This document shows, piece after piece, positions 53,080-61,816 of a DNA stretch of 64,000 nucleotides (positions are counted from its first letter, which is position 1; the number at the start of each line of letters is the position of its first letter). This DNA is from Mycolicibacterium setense (GTDB lineage Bacteria; Actinomycetota; Actinomycetes; Mycobacteriales; Mycobacteriaceae), in the NCBI RefSeq assembly GCF_000805385.1, contig NZ_JTJW01000005.1:372001-436000 (forward strand). The letters run 5' to 3'. The position numbers were made by a program, and so were the translations under genes. The notes under the pieces were generated by a model, which did not search any database, was not told the DNA's origin, and was given only the letters and a program-made list of their open reading frames with translations.

Positions 53080-53151
53080 GGGTTCGCCGGGTGCGCCGTT
53101 GACAACTGACGTGGTCACCCGGATCTCTCAACGCTGCGTAAAGATGGTCCG

Positions 53152-53808
53152 ATGAGCGCGACCAAGACCGTCAAAACCGGGCCGGGACGGCCCCCGGGCA
53201 TCGACAGCGGCGATACCCGTCAACGGGTCATTGATGCGGCCTGTCGATGCTTTGCCCAATTCGGCTACGGGCCCGCGACCAACAGCCTGATCGCCGAGAT
53301 GGCCGGCGTGACCGCGGGCTCGGTCTACTACCACTTCGGCACGAAAAACAGGTTGTTCGAAGCCGTTTGCGACGATGTCTACGGCAAGATCCTGGCCAGT
53401 GCCGCACCGGCCATGGCAGGCCCGCACTCGATGCACGAACTGCTGCGTGCGGCCCTGTCCGAATCGATCCGGATCAACCGCGAGTATCCCGAGCTGGCCG
53501 GTTTCGTTGCAACCGCGCCGATCGACGCCCGCCGGCACCAAGAGTTGAGCGCGGGTTACGCGCGGCAGGGTGCGCGGATGACGGATGCTCTCGCCCGTTC
53601 GGTCACAGCGGGCCAGCAGGGTGGGCTCATTGCCGCGGAATACGACCCGGTACAGGTGGCGCGGGTGATCGGAGCTATTGTCGACGGTTTCGCGCATGCC
53701 GCGGCTGTCACCGAACCAGCCGAGATGGACGGCGTGAACCGGTTGTTCGAATCGCTGCTGCTGAACGCCGCACTCGGCAAGCGTCCAGTTGCTACGACTC
53801 CAGCCTGA
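53152..53808 (+). CDS. TetR-family transcriptional regulator
   Basis: 218 residues. N-terminal helix-turn-helix (about 18-70): TRQRVIDAACRCFAQFGYGP, NSLIAEMAGVTAGSVYYHFG and TKNRLFEAV. The C-terminal ligand domain includes REYPELAGFVATAPIDARRH, reminiscent of TetR proteins with fatty-acid or steroid-like ligands. A perfect TTGACA lies at 53099-53104 as a possible -35, though without a good -10. It is convergent with the oxidoreductase gene at 53841-54881. Target unknown. Confidence 0.92.
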   Translation: MSATKTVKTGPGRPPGIDSGDTRQRVIDAACRCFAQFGYGPATNSLIAEMAGVTAGSVYYHFGTKNRLFEAVCDDVYGKILASAAPAMAGPHSMHELLRAALSESIRINREYPELAGFVATAPIDARRHQELSAGYARQGARMTDALARSVTAGQQGGLIAAEYDPVQVARVIGAIVDGFAHAAAVTEPAEMDGVNRLFESLLLNAALGKRPVATTPA

Positions 53809-53840
53809 CAGACCCAAAACTACTGGCCCGGCGAGACGAT

Positions 53841-54881
53841 CTATCGGGTGAGCGACACCAGTTCTTCGCAGAACTTCACTGTCTCCGCGGTGTCCGTGGC
53901 CATCGGGTGCACCAGCATCGTGGTCACCCCAGCCTCGGCGTACGCGGCGAGCCGCTCCTTGACGAATCCCTTCGGCCCGATCAGCGATATGTTGCGGACC
54001 AGGTCATCGGGCACGGCCGCGATGGCCTCGGCCTTCTTGCCTGCCAGGAAGAGGTCCTGGATGTGGTCGGCGACGTCGCCGTAGCCGTAGCGGGTGGCCA
54101 GGCTGTGGTAGAAGTTCTTGCCGCGTGCGCCCATGCCGCCGATGTACAGCGCCAGTTGGGGTTTCGCCCAGGCAAGCCGCTCCTCGACGTCATCGCCGAT
54201 GGCCAGGCTGGCACTGACCATGACGTCCAGCGGTCCGAGCGCGGGATCACGCTTGGCCGCCCCGGCCCGCAGCGCATCGCCCCACACGTCGTCGGCCTTC
54301 TCCGGGAGGTAGAACACCGGTTGCCAGCCCTCGGCGATCTCGGCGGTCAGCTCGACGTTCTTGGGGCCGAGCGCCGCGATGGTGATCGGAATGCGCTCGC
54401 GGACAGGATGATTGATCAGGTGCAGCGATTTGCCGAGGCCCGTGCCGCGGTCGGCCGGCAGCGGCAGCTGGTAGTACTTGCCGTCGTAATCGAGGTTCTC
54501 GCGCCGCCACACCTTGCGGCAGATCTCGACCACCTCGCGAGTGCGGCCGAGCGGCGCGTCGAACGGCACGCCGTGGAAGCCCTCCATCACCTGCGGGCCG
54601 GAAGTGCCGATACCGAGGCGGAAGCGGCCGTCGGACACGTAGTCGACGCCGGCGGCGCTCATGGCCATCAGGGCCGGTGTCCGGGTGTAGATCGGGACCA
54701 CTCCGGTGCCGAGTTCCATCGTCGAGGTCTTGGCGGCCAAATAGCCGAGCTGGCTGATCGCGTCGTAGGAGTACGCCTCTGCGACCAGGGCGATGTCGAC
54801 GCCCACCTTCTCCAGTTCGACGACTTGGTCGGCGGCTTCTTTGAAGCCGCCGGCATAACTGAGGAAGATGCCTGTCCGCAT
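53841..54881 (-). CDS. LLM-class F420-dependent oxidoreductase (Rv3520c-like)
   Basis: 346 residues (MRTGIFLSYAGGFKEAADQV). Bacterial luciferase-like fold with VVPIYTRTPALMAMSAAGVD, GRFRLGIGTSGPQVMEGFHG, IPITIAALGPKNVELTAEIA and GWQPVFYLPEKADDV. It closely resembles the oxidoreductase Rv3520c, which in M. tuberculosis sits in the cholesterol-related gene region not far from kshA. Here it lies 2.6 kb from a kshA remnant. The start codon follows a TATAAC box by 6 nt, so the mRNA is likely leaderless. It is not closely related to the pair at 1-1654. Confidence 0.88.
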   Translation of the reverse strand: MRTGIFLSYAGGFKEAADQVVELEKVGVDIALVAEAYSYDAISQLGYLAAKTSTMELGTGVVPIYTRTPALMAMSAAGVDYVSDGRFRLGIGTSGPQVMEGFHGVPFDAPLGRTREVVEICRKVWRRENLDYDGKYYQLPLPADRGTGLGKSLHLINHPVRERIPITIAALGPKNVELTAEIAEGWQPVFYLPEKADDVWGDALRAGAAKRDPALGPLDVMVSASLAIGDDVEERLAWAKPQLALYIGGMGARGKNFYHSLATRYGYGDVADHIQDLFLAGKKAEAIAAVPDDLVRNISLIGPKGFVKERLAAYAEAGVTTMLVHPMATDTAETVKFCEELVSLTR

Positions 54882-54887
54882 GCAGGA

Positions 54888-54909
54888 GTTATATCACGAT
54901 CAACTGGTT
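54888..54909 (-). promoter_or_regulatory. Leaderless promoter with AACnnGTT site
   Basis: On the minus strand TATAAC (54888-54893) ends 6 nt before the ATG at 54881. Upstream, in the spacer, is AACTGGTT (54902-54909), which fits the AACnnGTT core of the KstR operator; the outer bases of the KstR consensus do not match. Together with the kshA remnant nearby this hints at past or present sterol-type control, but the evidence is weak. Confidence 0.4.
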
Positions 54910-54938
54910 GGTTGGGTACGCGGGCGGGCGGTAGGCGG

Positions 54939-55550
54939 TCATTCCCAGTACTGGCCCGCGAGCAGGAACAGGCCCCAGCTGAAGCCGGCTCCGTACCGCC
55001 TGCCGTTCCACTCGAAGTCGTACACCTCGTGCGCGGGGAGGACGTCGTCGGTGCAGGAGTAGCTCTGGGTCAAGGTGGCAGGTCCGAAATGTTCGACGAA
55101 CTCGCTGGTGTCCATGCTCCACGGGGGCTGTTCGCCGGGCGAATCGGCGGGCCGCACATGCCCCCCGGCGCGGCGGTACCGCGCCGACTCCAGCGTTCCG
55201 TCGGTTCCGCGGCGCGCGGTGAACTCGAACCCCGGCCACAACACACTGCTGAAAATCAATGACGTCGAATCGTTCTTCGCAACGCCGACAACCTGTTTCA
55301 GGTTCTCGAAGCGAGAGGATTCATCCTCAAGCAGCCCGGCGACCTGCTGATGGATCCGTTCCGCGTCGTCGAGCGAGACCCCGTATTCCCGCAGCGTCCA
55401 TTCGATCATCACCCGCTTCGGGATCATTCCCCACTTCATCGTCATCAATTGGTGGACTTCGAAATCCGGGACACCGGAGGTCTTCTGGATCAATAGGGTC
55501 GGGGGCGCGATGGGCTCCGCGGGCGGCACCCACCTGATTTCATCGGTCAT
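54939..55550 (-). CDS. Conserved hypothetical protein
   Basis: 203 residues from ATG 55550 (MTDEIRWVPPAEPIAPP), overlapping the LysR stop by one base (TGATG). No signal peptide or membrane helix. Visible blocks: FEVHQLMTMKWGMIPKRVMI, STSLIFSSVLWPGFEFTARR and a C-terminal HEVYDFEWNGRRYGAGFSWG. I do not recognise the family. Coupling to the LysR regulator suggests a linked role. It ends 58 bp from the start of the F420-type oxidoreductase gene. Confidence 0.75.
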   Translation of the reverse strand: MTDEIRWVPPAEPIAPPTLLIQKTSGVPDFEVHQLMTMKWGMIPKRVMIEWTLREYGVSLDDAERIHQQVAGLLEDESSRFENLKQVVGVAKNDSTSLIFSSVLWPGFEFTARRGTDGTLESARYRRAGGHVRPADSPGEQPPWSMDTSEFVEHFGPATLTQSYSCTDDVLPAHEVYDFEWNGRRYGAGFSWGLFLLAGQYWE

Positions 55551-56431
55551 CAGATCGTCTGGTCCCGGCACGCCAGCGCCGCCGCCACGAACTCGTCCCG
55601 TACCGGGTTGTCCGTGGCCGCGTTCCAGATCAACGTGACCCTGGCGGGCCCCAGATCTTCGATCGGCACCGCCCGTACGTCCGGTCGGCGGTAGTACGCA
55701 GTCGTGGATCGCGGCAGAATGACGAAACCCTCACGCGCGGCGACATGTTCGAGTTTGTCCTCGACGGAACGGAACGCCTCGCGCGGCGGTGCCCAACGCT
55801 GACCGGCCACAGCCGCGGCCTGCCAACCCGGGACCATCGCCGGGTCCGGCAGCAACAACACCAGGGTCGCGAGGTCGGCCAGACGCAACGATGCACGCGT
55901 TGCCAGTGGATCGTCGGCAGGCAGGACCGCATCCATGGGCTCTTCCAGGAGTGGGACGCTGCCCAACCCGCGGTGGTCGACGGGTTCACGCGCGTAGACC
56001 ACGTCCACTTCGCCCGTCCGGACCAACTCGGCCTGCTGGGGCCACGGGATTTGGCGTATCACCGCGCGGCGGCGCGGGTCGCCTGCCTCGAACGCCGCGG
56101 CCGCTGCCGTGGCACGCAATCCGGCCATCACCCCGACCGTCACGGTCACTGTGCGCCCGGCGGCCTGGGCCAATCGCTGCCGCAGAGCCTGCGCGTCGTC
56201 GAGCAGGACTTTCGCGTCCTGCAGCAGCTGGGAACCCGCGGTGGTCAACTGAGTCCCGCTGCTGCCGCGGATGAACAACTGCGCGCCGAGCTCGTCTTCG
56301 AACGCCCGGATCTGCCGCGACAGCACGGGCTGTGCGATGTGCAGGCGCTGCGCGGCACGCCCGAAATTGAGCTCCTCGGCGACTGCGACGAAGTACCGCA
56401 GCTTGCGCAGATCGAGGTCCGGCGTGCTCAT
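55550..56431 (-). CDS. LysR-family transcriptional regulator
   Basis: 293 residues. The N-terminal helix-turn-helix reads LRYFVAVAEELNFGRAAQRL, HIAQPVLSRQIRAFEDELGA, QLFIRGSSGTQLT. The substrate domain follows (residues 95-290; VDVVYAREPVDHRGL, DAVLPADDPLATRA). It is divergent from an SDR gene with a 71-bp gap holding a 10-bp direct repeat, the usual arrangement for a LysR activator and its target. The effector is unknown. Confidence 0.93.
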   Translation of the reverse strand: MSTPDLDLRKLRYFVAVAEELNFGRAAQRLHIAQPVLSRQIRAFEDELGAQLFIRGSSGTQLTTAGSQLLQDAKVLLDDAQALRQRLAQAAGRTVTVTVGVMAGLRATAAAAAFEAGDPRRRAVIRQIPWPQQAELVRTGEVDVVYAREPVDHRGLGSVPLLEEPMDAVLPADDPLATRASLRLADLATLVLLLPDPAMVPGWQAAAVAGQRWAPPREAFRSVEDKLEHVAAREGFVILPRSTTAYYRRPDVRAVPIEDLGPARVTLIWNAATDNPVRDEFVAAALACRDQTI

Positions 56432-56448
56432 GCCCTGAGGGTATCGCC

Positions 56449-56477
56449 GGACGACGAAAAGAGTCTTGGACGACGAA
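56449..56477. promoter_or_regulatory. Direct repeat in the LysR-SDR intergenic region
   Basis: GGACGACGAA occurs at 56449-56458 and 56468-56477, 19 bp apart, between the divergent LysR and SDR starts (56432-56502). LysR proteins bind two adjacent sites in such regions. These direct repeats are therefore a candidate binding site, though LysR sites are more often imperfect palindromes. Confidence 0.45.
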
Positions 56478-56502
56478 GCCGACGCGAATTCACAGTGGAC
56501 TC

Positions 56503-57219
56503 ATGAACCTCAAGAACGCGCGCGTACTGATCATCGGCGGCACCTCCGGCATCGGTCTGGGGGTGGCGCAAGCAGTCGCCGACCGAGGCGGCGTACCAAT
56601 CGTGGTGTCGCGCAACCAGGCCAACGTCGATCGGGCCCTGACCGGACTCGGCGAGCACGCCCGCGGGCTGACCGTCGATCTCGGTGATCCCGCGTCGCTG
56701 GCTCGGCTCGTCGATGAGGTGGGGGAGATCGAGCACCTCGTGTTCAGCGCAGGCGAGCCACTCACGATGCTCGGCCTGGCTGATCTGACTGCCGAGGCGA
56801 TCACAGAGTTCCTCGGCACCCGCTTCATCGGCCAATTGCAGGCGGTGCGGGAGTTCGCTCCTCGCATCACGCCGGGCGGGTCGATCACGCTCACCAGCGG
56901 TACGGCCGCCGAGAAGCCCGGCCTCGGTGTGCTGCCCACCGCCGTCAGCGGTGCGATCAACGCCATGACCCGGGCATTGGCCATCGAACTCGCACCGTTG
57001 CGCGTCAACACCGTCTCCCCGGGGCCCATCGAGACGCCCCTGTGGTCAGCGCTCGGGGCAGCGGATCGCGACGCCGTGTACGAGCAGTTCGCGAGCAACG
57101 TCCCCGCGGGGCGCATCGGCGTGCCGGCCGACACCGCACTGGCGTACGCCTATCTGATGGAACAGGAGTTCGGTACCGGGGTGGTGCTGACCGTCGACGG
57201 CGGCACGACGCTGGTCTGA
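56503..57219 (+). CDS. Short-chain dehydrogenase/reductase-like protein lacking the YxxxK motif
   Basis: 238 residues. The Rossmann motif VLIIGGTSGIGLGVAQAV and the NAG-like motif HLVFSAGEP are present, as is the PGPI loop after the catalytic region (VNTVSPGPIETPLW). Where classical SDRs have Tyr-x3-Lys, the sequence reads VLPTAVSGAINAMTRALAIE: both Tyr and Lys are gone, though Ser in LTSGTAAE remains. It may bind a nucleotide without classical dehydrogenase activity, or use other residues. It is likely controlled by the divergent LysR protein. Confidence 0.88.
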   Translation: MNLKNARVLIIGGTSGIGLGVAQAVADRGGVPIVVSRNQANVDRALTGLGEHARGLTVDLGDPASLARLVDEVGEIEHLVFSAGEPLTMLGLADLTAEAITEFLGTRFIGQLQAVREFAPRITPGGSITLTSGTAAEKPGLGVLPTAVSGAINAMTRALAIELAPLRVNTVSPGPIETPLWSALGAADRDAVYEQFASNVPAGRIGVPADTALAYAYLMEQEFGTGVVLTVDGGTTLV

Positions 57220-57241
57220 TCGGGCTTGGTGTGACGCGCGG

Positions 57242-58093
57242 TCACGGCTTGAGCAGCGCGACGACCTTGTCCTCCAGCGCCACCGGGTCGGCGTTCGGAT
57301 CGGCCGCTTCGGTGTGCGGCAGGTCGACGTCGGGATCGGCGAAATCGCGGTAGGTCTTGTCCCCGGCCAGCGTGGCCAGCAGGTACCCGCTGAGCAGGGC
57401 TCGCACCATCTTCTGCGTCTCGCGGTCGGCACCGGGAAGTCCGATGAAGCGAGCCAGCCGACGGCCTTCGACCAGGCCACCGGCCTTGGCCTTGCTGACC
57501 GTCCGCAACGTGGCGCCCTTCCACGCCCGGGTCAACTCCACGGCGTTGGAGCGCAGTGTCATCGGGTCGCCGGGGTCGGTGAGGATCAGGCCGGGCACCT
57601 GCAACGCCGACGCGGGTTCCTCGGCCCGAGGCTTGGTCACTGTCGGGAACAGCGAGACCACTGCCTTCGGACGGTGCGGGTCACCGGCCATCCCGGCGGC
57701 GGCGAAGACCGCGGCCGATCCGCCGAAGCCGTGCCCCACCACGCCCCGCTTGCCCGGATGCACGCTGATCTTGCCCGGCCCCAGCCGCACCCCGGTGATG
57801 ATCTCCAGCGCCGCACCCAGGTCGAAGGCCAAATTGAGCACCGACGGCGCCAGCCCTTTCTCGGTGTCGGGGGCCGCGGCCACGATTCCCCACGAGGCGA
57901 GATGCTCGAGCGTGCCCGTGTAGTTGGCGGCCTGGGCCATCCAGTCATGGCCGAAGACCACACCGGGCAGGTTCATGCCGGACTCCGGGGTGTACACCAC
58001 GCCCGGCATGCCGGCGAAAGCCAGGTCGCCGCGCAGAACGCGATGCGGCCCCCGGCGGGACAACCCTGCGAAGAGCTTCTTTGTGCTGGCCAC
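57242..58093 (-). CDS. Alpha/beta-hydrolase-fold protein (Rv3438-like), nucleophile absent
   Basis: 283 residues (MASTKKLFAGLSRRGPHRVL), closely resembling the conserved mycobacterial protein Rv3438, found next to glmS there too. Alpha/beta-hydrolase features include VVFGHDWMAQAANYTGTLEH and a nucleophile-elbow position reading VGHGFGGSAA. The elbow normally reads G-x-S-x-G; here it is G-H-G-F-G, so the serine is Gly. Catalysis by a Ser-type mechanism is therefore unlikely. The Rv3438 protein appears, from memory, to share this. Role unknown. Confidence 0.85.
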   Translation of the reverse strand: MASTKKLFAGLSRRGPHRVLRGDLAFAGMPGVVYTPESGMNLPGVVFGHDWMAQAANYTGTLEHLASWGIVAAAPDTEKGLAPSVLNLAFDLGAALEIITGVRLGPGKISVHPGKRGVVGHGFGGSAAVFAAAGMAGDPHRPKAVVSLFPTVTKPRAEEPASALQVPGLILTDPGDPMTLRSNAVELTRAWKGATLRTVSKAKAGGLVEGRRLARFIGLPGADRETQKMVRALLSGYLLATLAGDKTYRDFADPDVDLPHTEAADPNADPVALEDKVVALLKP

Positions 58094-58170
58094 GCGTTGA
58101 CGGTAGCGCGAACGACGGTGATTTGCGTCAACCGCCGTCGCGCAGAATCGGGTCAGCGGCCCGACTGCAC

Positions 58171-58176
58171 TACCCT
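58171..58176 (+). promoter_or_regulatory. Candidate -10 element for glmS
   Basis: TACCCT ends 8 nt before the glmS ATG, consistent with a leaderless or very short-leader mRNA. A GGGA at 58177-58180 is too weak and close to judge as a ribosome site. No glmS ribozyme-like leader is possible with so short a leader. Confidence 0.45.
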
Positions 58177-58184
58177 GGGACCCT

Positions 58185-60062
58185 ATGTGTGGAATCGTCG
58201 GCTACGTCGGGGCGCGCCCGGCCCGCGGCATCGTCGTCGACGCGCTGCGCCGGATGGAATACCGAGGTTACGACTCTTCGGGTATCGCCCTGCTCGACGG
58301 CAACGGCGGGTTGACGGTGCGTCGCCGCGCCGGTCGGCTGGCCAACCTCGAGACCACTCTGGCCGAGACCGACGATGGCGTGCTGATCGGTAGCACCGGC
58401 CTGGGCCACACCCGCTGGGCCACCCATGGCCGACCCACCGACCGCAACGCGCACCCGCACCGCGACGCGGCGGGCAAGATCGCCGTCGTCCACAACGGCA
58501 TCATCGAGAACTTCGCCGTCCTGCGCGCCGAGTTGGAAGCCGACGGGGTGGAGTTCGCCAGCGACACCGACTCCGAGGTGGCCGTGCACCTGGTGGCCCG
58601 GCAGTACCGCGACGGCGCGACCGCCGGTGATTTCCCGGCGTCGGTGCTCGCCGTGCTGCAGCGCCTCGAAGGCCACTTCACCCTGGTGTTCGCCAACGCC
58701 GACGATCCGGGCACCATCGTGGCCGCTCGCCGGTCCACCCCGCTGGTGGTCGGGATCGGCGACGGCGAGATGTTCGTCGGCTCGGACGTGGCGGCATTCA
58801 TCGAGCACACCCGCAACGCCGTGGAACTCGGCCAGGACCAAGCTGTGGTGCTGACCGCCGACGGTTACCGGATCACCGACTTCTTCGGCAGGGACGATCT
58901 GCAGGCCGGCCGCGACTTCCGCGAATTCCACATCGACTGGGATCTCGATGCCGCCGAAAAGGGTGGCTACGACTACTTCATGCTCAAGGAGATCGCCGAG
59001 CAGCCCGCCGCGGTCGCCGACACACTGCTGGGGCATTTCGTCGACGGCCGGATCGTGCTCGACGAGCAACGCCTCTCCGACCAGGAACTGCGCGAGATCG
59101 ACAAGGTCTTCATCGTCGCCTGCGGTACCGCGTACCACTCCGGGCTGCTGGCCAAGTACGCCATCGAGCACTGGACCCGGCTGCCGGTCGAGGTCGAGCT
59201 GGCGAGCGAGTTCCGGTACCGCGACCCGGTGCTGGACCGCAGCACGCTGGTGATCGCGATTTCGCAGTCCGGCGAGACCGCCGACACTCTGGAAGCGGTA
59301 CGGCACGCCAAGACGCAGAAGGCCAAAGTGTTGGCGATCTGCAACACCAACGGCAGCCAGATTCCCCGCGAGGCCGACGCGGTGCTCTACACCCGGGCCG
59401 GGCCGGAGATCGGCGTGGCCGCCACCAAGACGTTCCTGGCTCAGATCGCCGCCAACTACCTGGTGGGGCTGGCCCTGGCGCAGGCCCGCGGCACCAAATA
59501 TCCCGACGAGGTGGAGCGCGAGTACCACGAGCTGGAAGCCATGCCGGATCAGGTCAGCCGGGTGCTGGCCGGCATCGAACCGGTGTTCCACTTGGCCCAG
59601 CGGTTCGCGAAGTCGCCCACGATCCTGTTCCTCGGGCGACACGTCGGCTATCCGGTGGCGCTGGAGGGCGCGCTCAAGCTCAAGGAGCTGGCGTACATGC
59701 ACGCCGAGGGCTTCGCGGCCGGCGAACTCAAGCACGGTCCGATCGCGCTGATCGACGAGGACCTGCCGGTCATCGTGGTGATGCCGTCGCCCAAGAACGC
59801 GCAGATGTTGCATGCCAAGCTGCTCTCGAACATCCGTGAGATCCAGGCGCGTGGTGCGGTCACCATCGTCATCGCCGAGGAAGGCGACGACACGGTGCAG
59901 CCCTACGCCGATCACCTGATCGAGATCCCGGCGGTGTCAACACTTTTCCAGCCGCTGCTGTCGACCATTCCACTACAGGTGTTCGCGGCCGGGGTGGCCC
60001 GCGCTCGGGGTTACGACGTCGACAAGCCGCGCAACCTGGCCAAGTCGGTCACCGTCGAGTAG
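58185..60062 (+). CDS. glmS: Glutamine-fructose-6-phosphate aminotransferase
   Basis: 625 residues starting MCGIVGYVGARPARGIVVDA; Cys2 (Cys1 after processing) is the glutaminase nucleophile. Class-II amidotransferase landmarks are YRGYDSSGIAL, HTRWATHGRPTDRNAHPH and HNGIIENF. Two SIS sugar-isomerase domains follow (ACGTAYHSGLLAKYAIEHW; SQSGETADTLEAVRHAK; HAEGFAAGELKHGPIAL). The C-terminus is DVDKPRNLAKSVTVE. It catalyses the first step of hexosamine synthesis, giving glucosamine-6-phosphate for GlmM. Confidence 0.98.
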   Translation: MCGIVGYVGARPARGIVVDALRRMEYRGYDSSGIALLDGNGGLTVRRRAGRLANLETTLAETDDGVLIGSTGLGHTRWATHGRPTDRNAHPHRDAAGKIAVVHNGIIENFAVLRAELEADGVEFASDTDSEVAVHLVARQYRDGATAGDFPASVLAVLQRLEGHFTLVFANADDPGTIVAARRSTPLVVGIGDGEMFVGSDVAAFIEHTRNAVELGQDQAVVLTADGYRITDFFGRDDLQAGRDFREFHIDWDLDAAEKGGYDYFMLKEIAEQPAAVADTLLGHFVDGRIVLDEQRLSDQELREIDKVFIVACGTAYHSGLLAKYAIEHWTRLPVEVELASEFRYRDPVLDRSTLVIAISQSGETADTLEAVRHAKTQKAKVLAICNTNGSQIPREADAVLYTRAGPEIGVAATKTFLAQIAANYLVGLALAQARGTKYPDEVEREYHELEAMPDQVSRVLAGIEPVFHLAQRFAKSPTILFLGRHVGYPVALEGALKLKELAYMHAEGFAAGELKHGPIALIDEDLPVIVVMPSPKNAQMLHAKLLSNIREIQARGAVTIVIAEEGDDTVQPYADHLIEIPAVSTLFQPLLSTIPLQVFAAGVARARGYDVDKPRNLAKSVTVE

Positions 60063-60088
60063 TCCTGGCCCTCGGTGGGGTTGAACTG

Positions 60089-61009
60089 ATGGATCTGCGG
60101 GTTCCCACGGTCAACATCGCCGGGCGGTGGGCCCGTGACGGGCTCGGCGCGTTCATCTCCGAGGCGGCGTTCGCCCATTTTCTGGGCACCTACGAGGCCG
60201 GAATGGCGACGCTGCCGCCCTGCGAGTTGTTCGACGTGCCAACAACATTCGGGACAGTGCGGGCCTACCGCTTCACCGGGCCGGACACCGGCGCACCGGC
60301 GATCCTGTTGCCCGGCCGCAACGCGTCGACGCCGATGTACCGAACAAATCTCGAACCCCTGCTGAAGCACCGCACGGTCTATGGCATCGACCTGCTCGGC
60401 GAGGCGGGCCTTTCGGTGCAGCACAAGGCTGTTCGCGATGCCCCCGATCAGGCGCAGTGGCTCGACGAGACGTTGGCCGGCCTCGGGTTGGAGAAGGCGC
60501 ACCTACTCGGCGTGTCGATGGGCGGCTGGACCGCCGCCAACGCTGCGGTGCACCGCCCGGGACGGATTGCGTCGCTCACCTTGTTGGATCCGGTGTTCAC
60601 CTTCACCGGTGTTCCGGTCAAGGCGATATTGGCCTCGGTGGCACTGTTCGCTCCGGGCGTGCCGGAGAGGTGGCGCCGGAGGGTACAGAGCTGGATAGCC
60701 GGGGGAGCAGATATCGATGCCGCCGAGACCGAAGCCGCGCTGATCTCCGCGGGTTCAACGGATTTCACGCTGCATACCCCGATGCCGAAACTGTTCACCG
60801 ACGAGCAGCTGCGGAGCATCGACGTACCGGTGCTGGCATTGATCGCCGGGCGCAGCGTCATGCTCGACCCGCCGCGCGCCGTCGCGCGGGCACGAGAGTT
60901 ACTGGTAAACGGTCAGATTGAACTCTGGTCCGACGCTTCTCACGCCATCAACGGTGAATACCCGGAAGAAATCGCGCAGCGGGCTGGCCGCTTCTGGGGC
61001 GACGTGTAG
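60089..61009 (+). CDS. Alpha/beta-hydrolase
   Basis: 306 residues from ATG 60089, 26 bp after glmS. Nucleophile serine in HLLGVSMGGWTAANAA. The oxyanion/His loop region is ILLPGRNASTPMYRTN. The catalytic His is probably in WSDASHAINGEYPEE, and the acid is in the LALIAGRSVMLDPP region. No signal peptide. Probably an esterase or lipase of unknown substrate. Co-transcription with glmS is likely from the short gap. Confidence 0.87.
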   Translation: MDLRVPTVNIAGRWARDGLGAFISEAAFAHFLGTYEAGMATLPPCELFDVPTTFGTVRAYRFTGPDTGAPAILLPGRNASTPMYRTNLEPLLKHRTVYGIDLLGEAGLSVQHKAVRDAPDQAQWLDETLAGLGLEKAHLLGVSMGGWTAANAAVHRPGRIASLTLLDPVFTFTGVPVKAILASVALFAPGVPERWRRRVQSWIAGGADIDAAETEAALISAGSTDFTLHTPMPKLFTDEQLRSIDVPVLALIAGRSVMLDPPRAVARARELLVNGQIELWSDASHAINGEYPEEIAQRAGRFWGDV

Positions 61010-61021
61010 CCCGATTGATGC

Positions 61022-61789
61022 TCAGGCGCGGATCACCGATGTCCCGAGTGCTTCGAAACGCTGAGCTTCCTCCACGGGCAACTCGGTGCCGGTGACGATC
61101 GACTCGAAATCGGAGACGTCCGCGAACCGGCAGAAGCTTGTCTCGCCGAACTTGGAATGCGCGGCCACCAGTACGCACCGCTGTGCGACCTTCACCGCTG
61201 TCTGCTTCACCGCTGCCACGGCGGGATCCGGTGTGGTGAGGCCGTGCTCGGCGGTGATTCCGTTGGTGCCCAGGAAGGCGATATCGATTACCAGGCTGCT
61301 CAATCGTTCGACCGCCCAGTGGTCGACGGTAGCCAGGGTGCGCCCTCGCATTCGCCCACCGAGCATCAGGACGGTGACGGTCTCGCTGTGGGCCAGTGCT
61401 TCGGCGGCCAGCAGCGACGATGTCACAACGGTCAGTTCCTGATCGGCGAGCTGTTCGGCGATCAGCCGCGGCGTGAAACCCTCGTCGAGGTATACGGTTT
61501 CGGCGCCGTGCAGCAGATGCGCCGCCGCGGCCGCGATGCGGTGCTTCTGGGCCAGGTCCACCTGACTGCGGTATTCGACGGTGGATTCGAACGCGGCGGT
61601 CTCCAGTGGAATCGCGCCGCCGTGTACACGTTTGAGCAATCGTCTCCCGGCCAGTGCCTTGAGGTCGCGGCGGATGGTCTCGGCAGCGACGTCGAGTTCG
61701 TCGGCCAACGTCAGGACATCGACGCGGCCGCGGCTGCGCGCGAACTCGACGATGCGGCTCTGGCGGGTATCTGAATCCACGCTTGCCAT
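61022..61789 (-). CDS. DeoR-family regulator of sugar metabolism
   Basis: 255 residues. N-terminal DeoR helix-turn-helix (about 8-58): RQSRIVEFARSRGRVDVLTL, ADELDVAAETIRRDLKAL, GRRLLKRVHGGAI. The C-terminal sugar-phosphate-binding domain (YLDEGFTPRLIAEQL; VTVLMLGGRMRGRT; DIAFLGTNGITAEHGLTTPD) follows. It is 27 bp downstream of the mannitol-type PTS gene on the same strand, likely one operon, and probably represses it until sugar phosphate is present. Confidence 0.93.
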   Translation of the reverse strand: MASVDSDTRQSRIVEFARSRGRVDVLTLADELDVAAETIRRDLKALAGRRLLKRVHGGAIPLETAAFESTVEYRSQVDLAQKHRIAAAAAHLLHGAETVYLDEGFTPRLIAEQLADQELTVVTSSLLAAEALAHSETVTVLMLGGRMRGRTLATVDHWAVERLSSLVIDIAFLGTNGITAEHGLTTPDPAVAAVKQTAVKVAQRCVLVAAHSKFGETSFCRFADVSDFESIVTGTELPVEEAQRFEALGTSVIRA

Positions 61790-61816
61790 TCTGGGGCAGC
61801 CCCGGTGCGGTGTCGG

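Noticed and set aside
53247..55262. A 671-codon open frame on the plus strand
   Set aside because: It is antisense or out of frame to the TetR and oxidoreductase genes and has a GC-driven composition with no recognisable domain.
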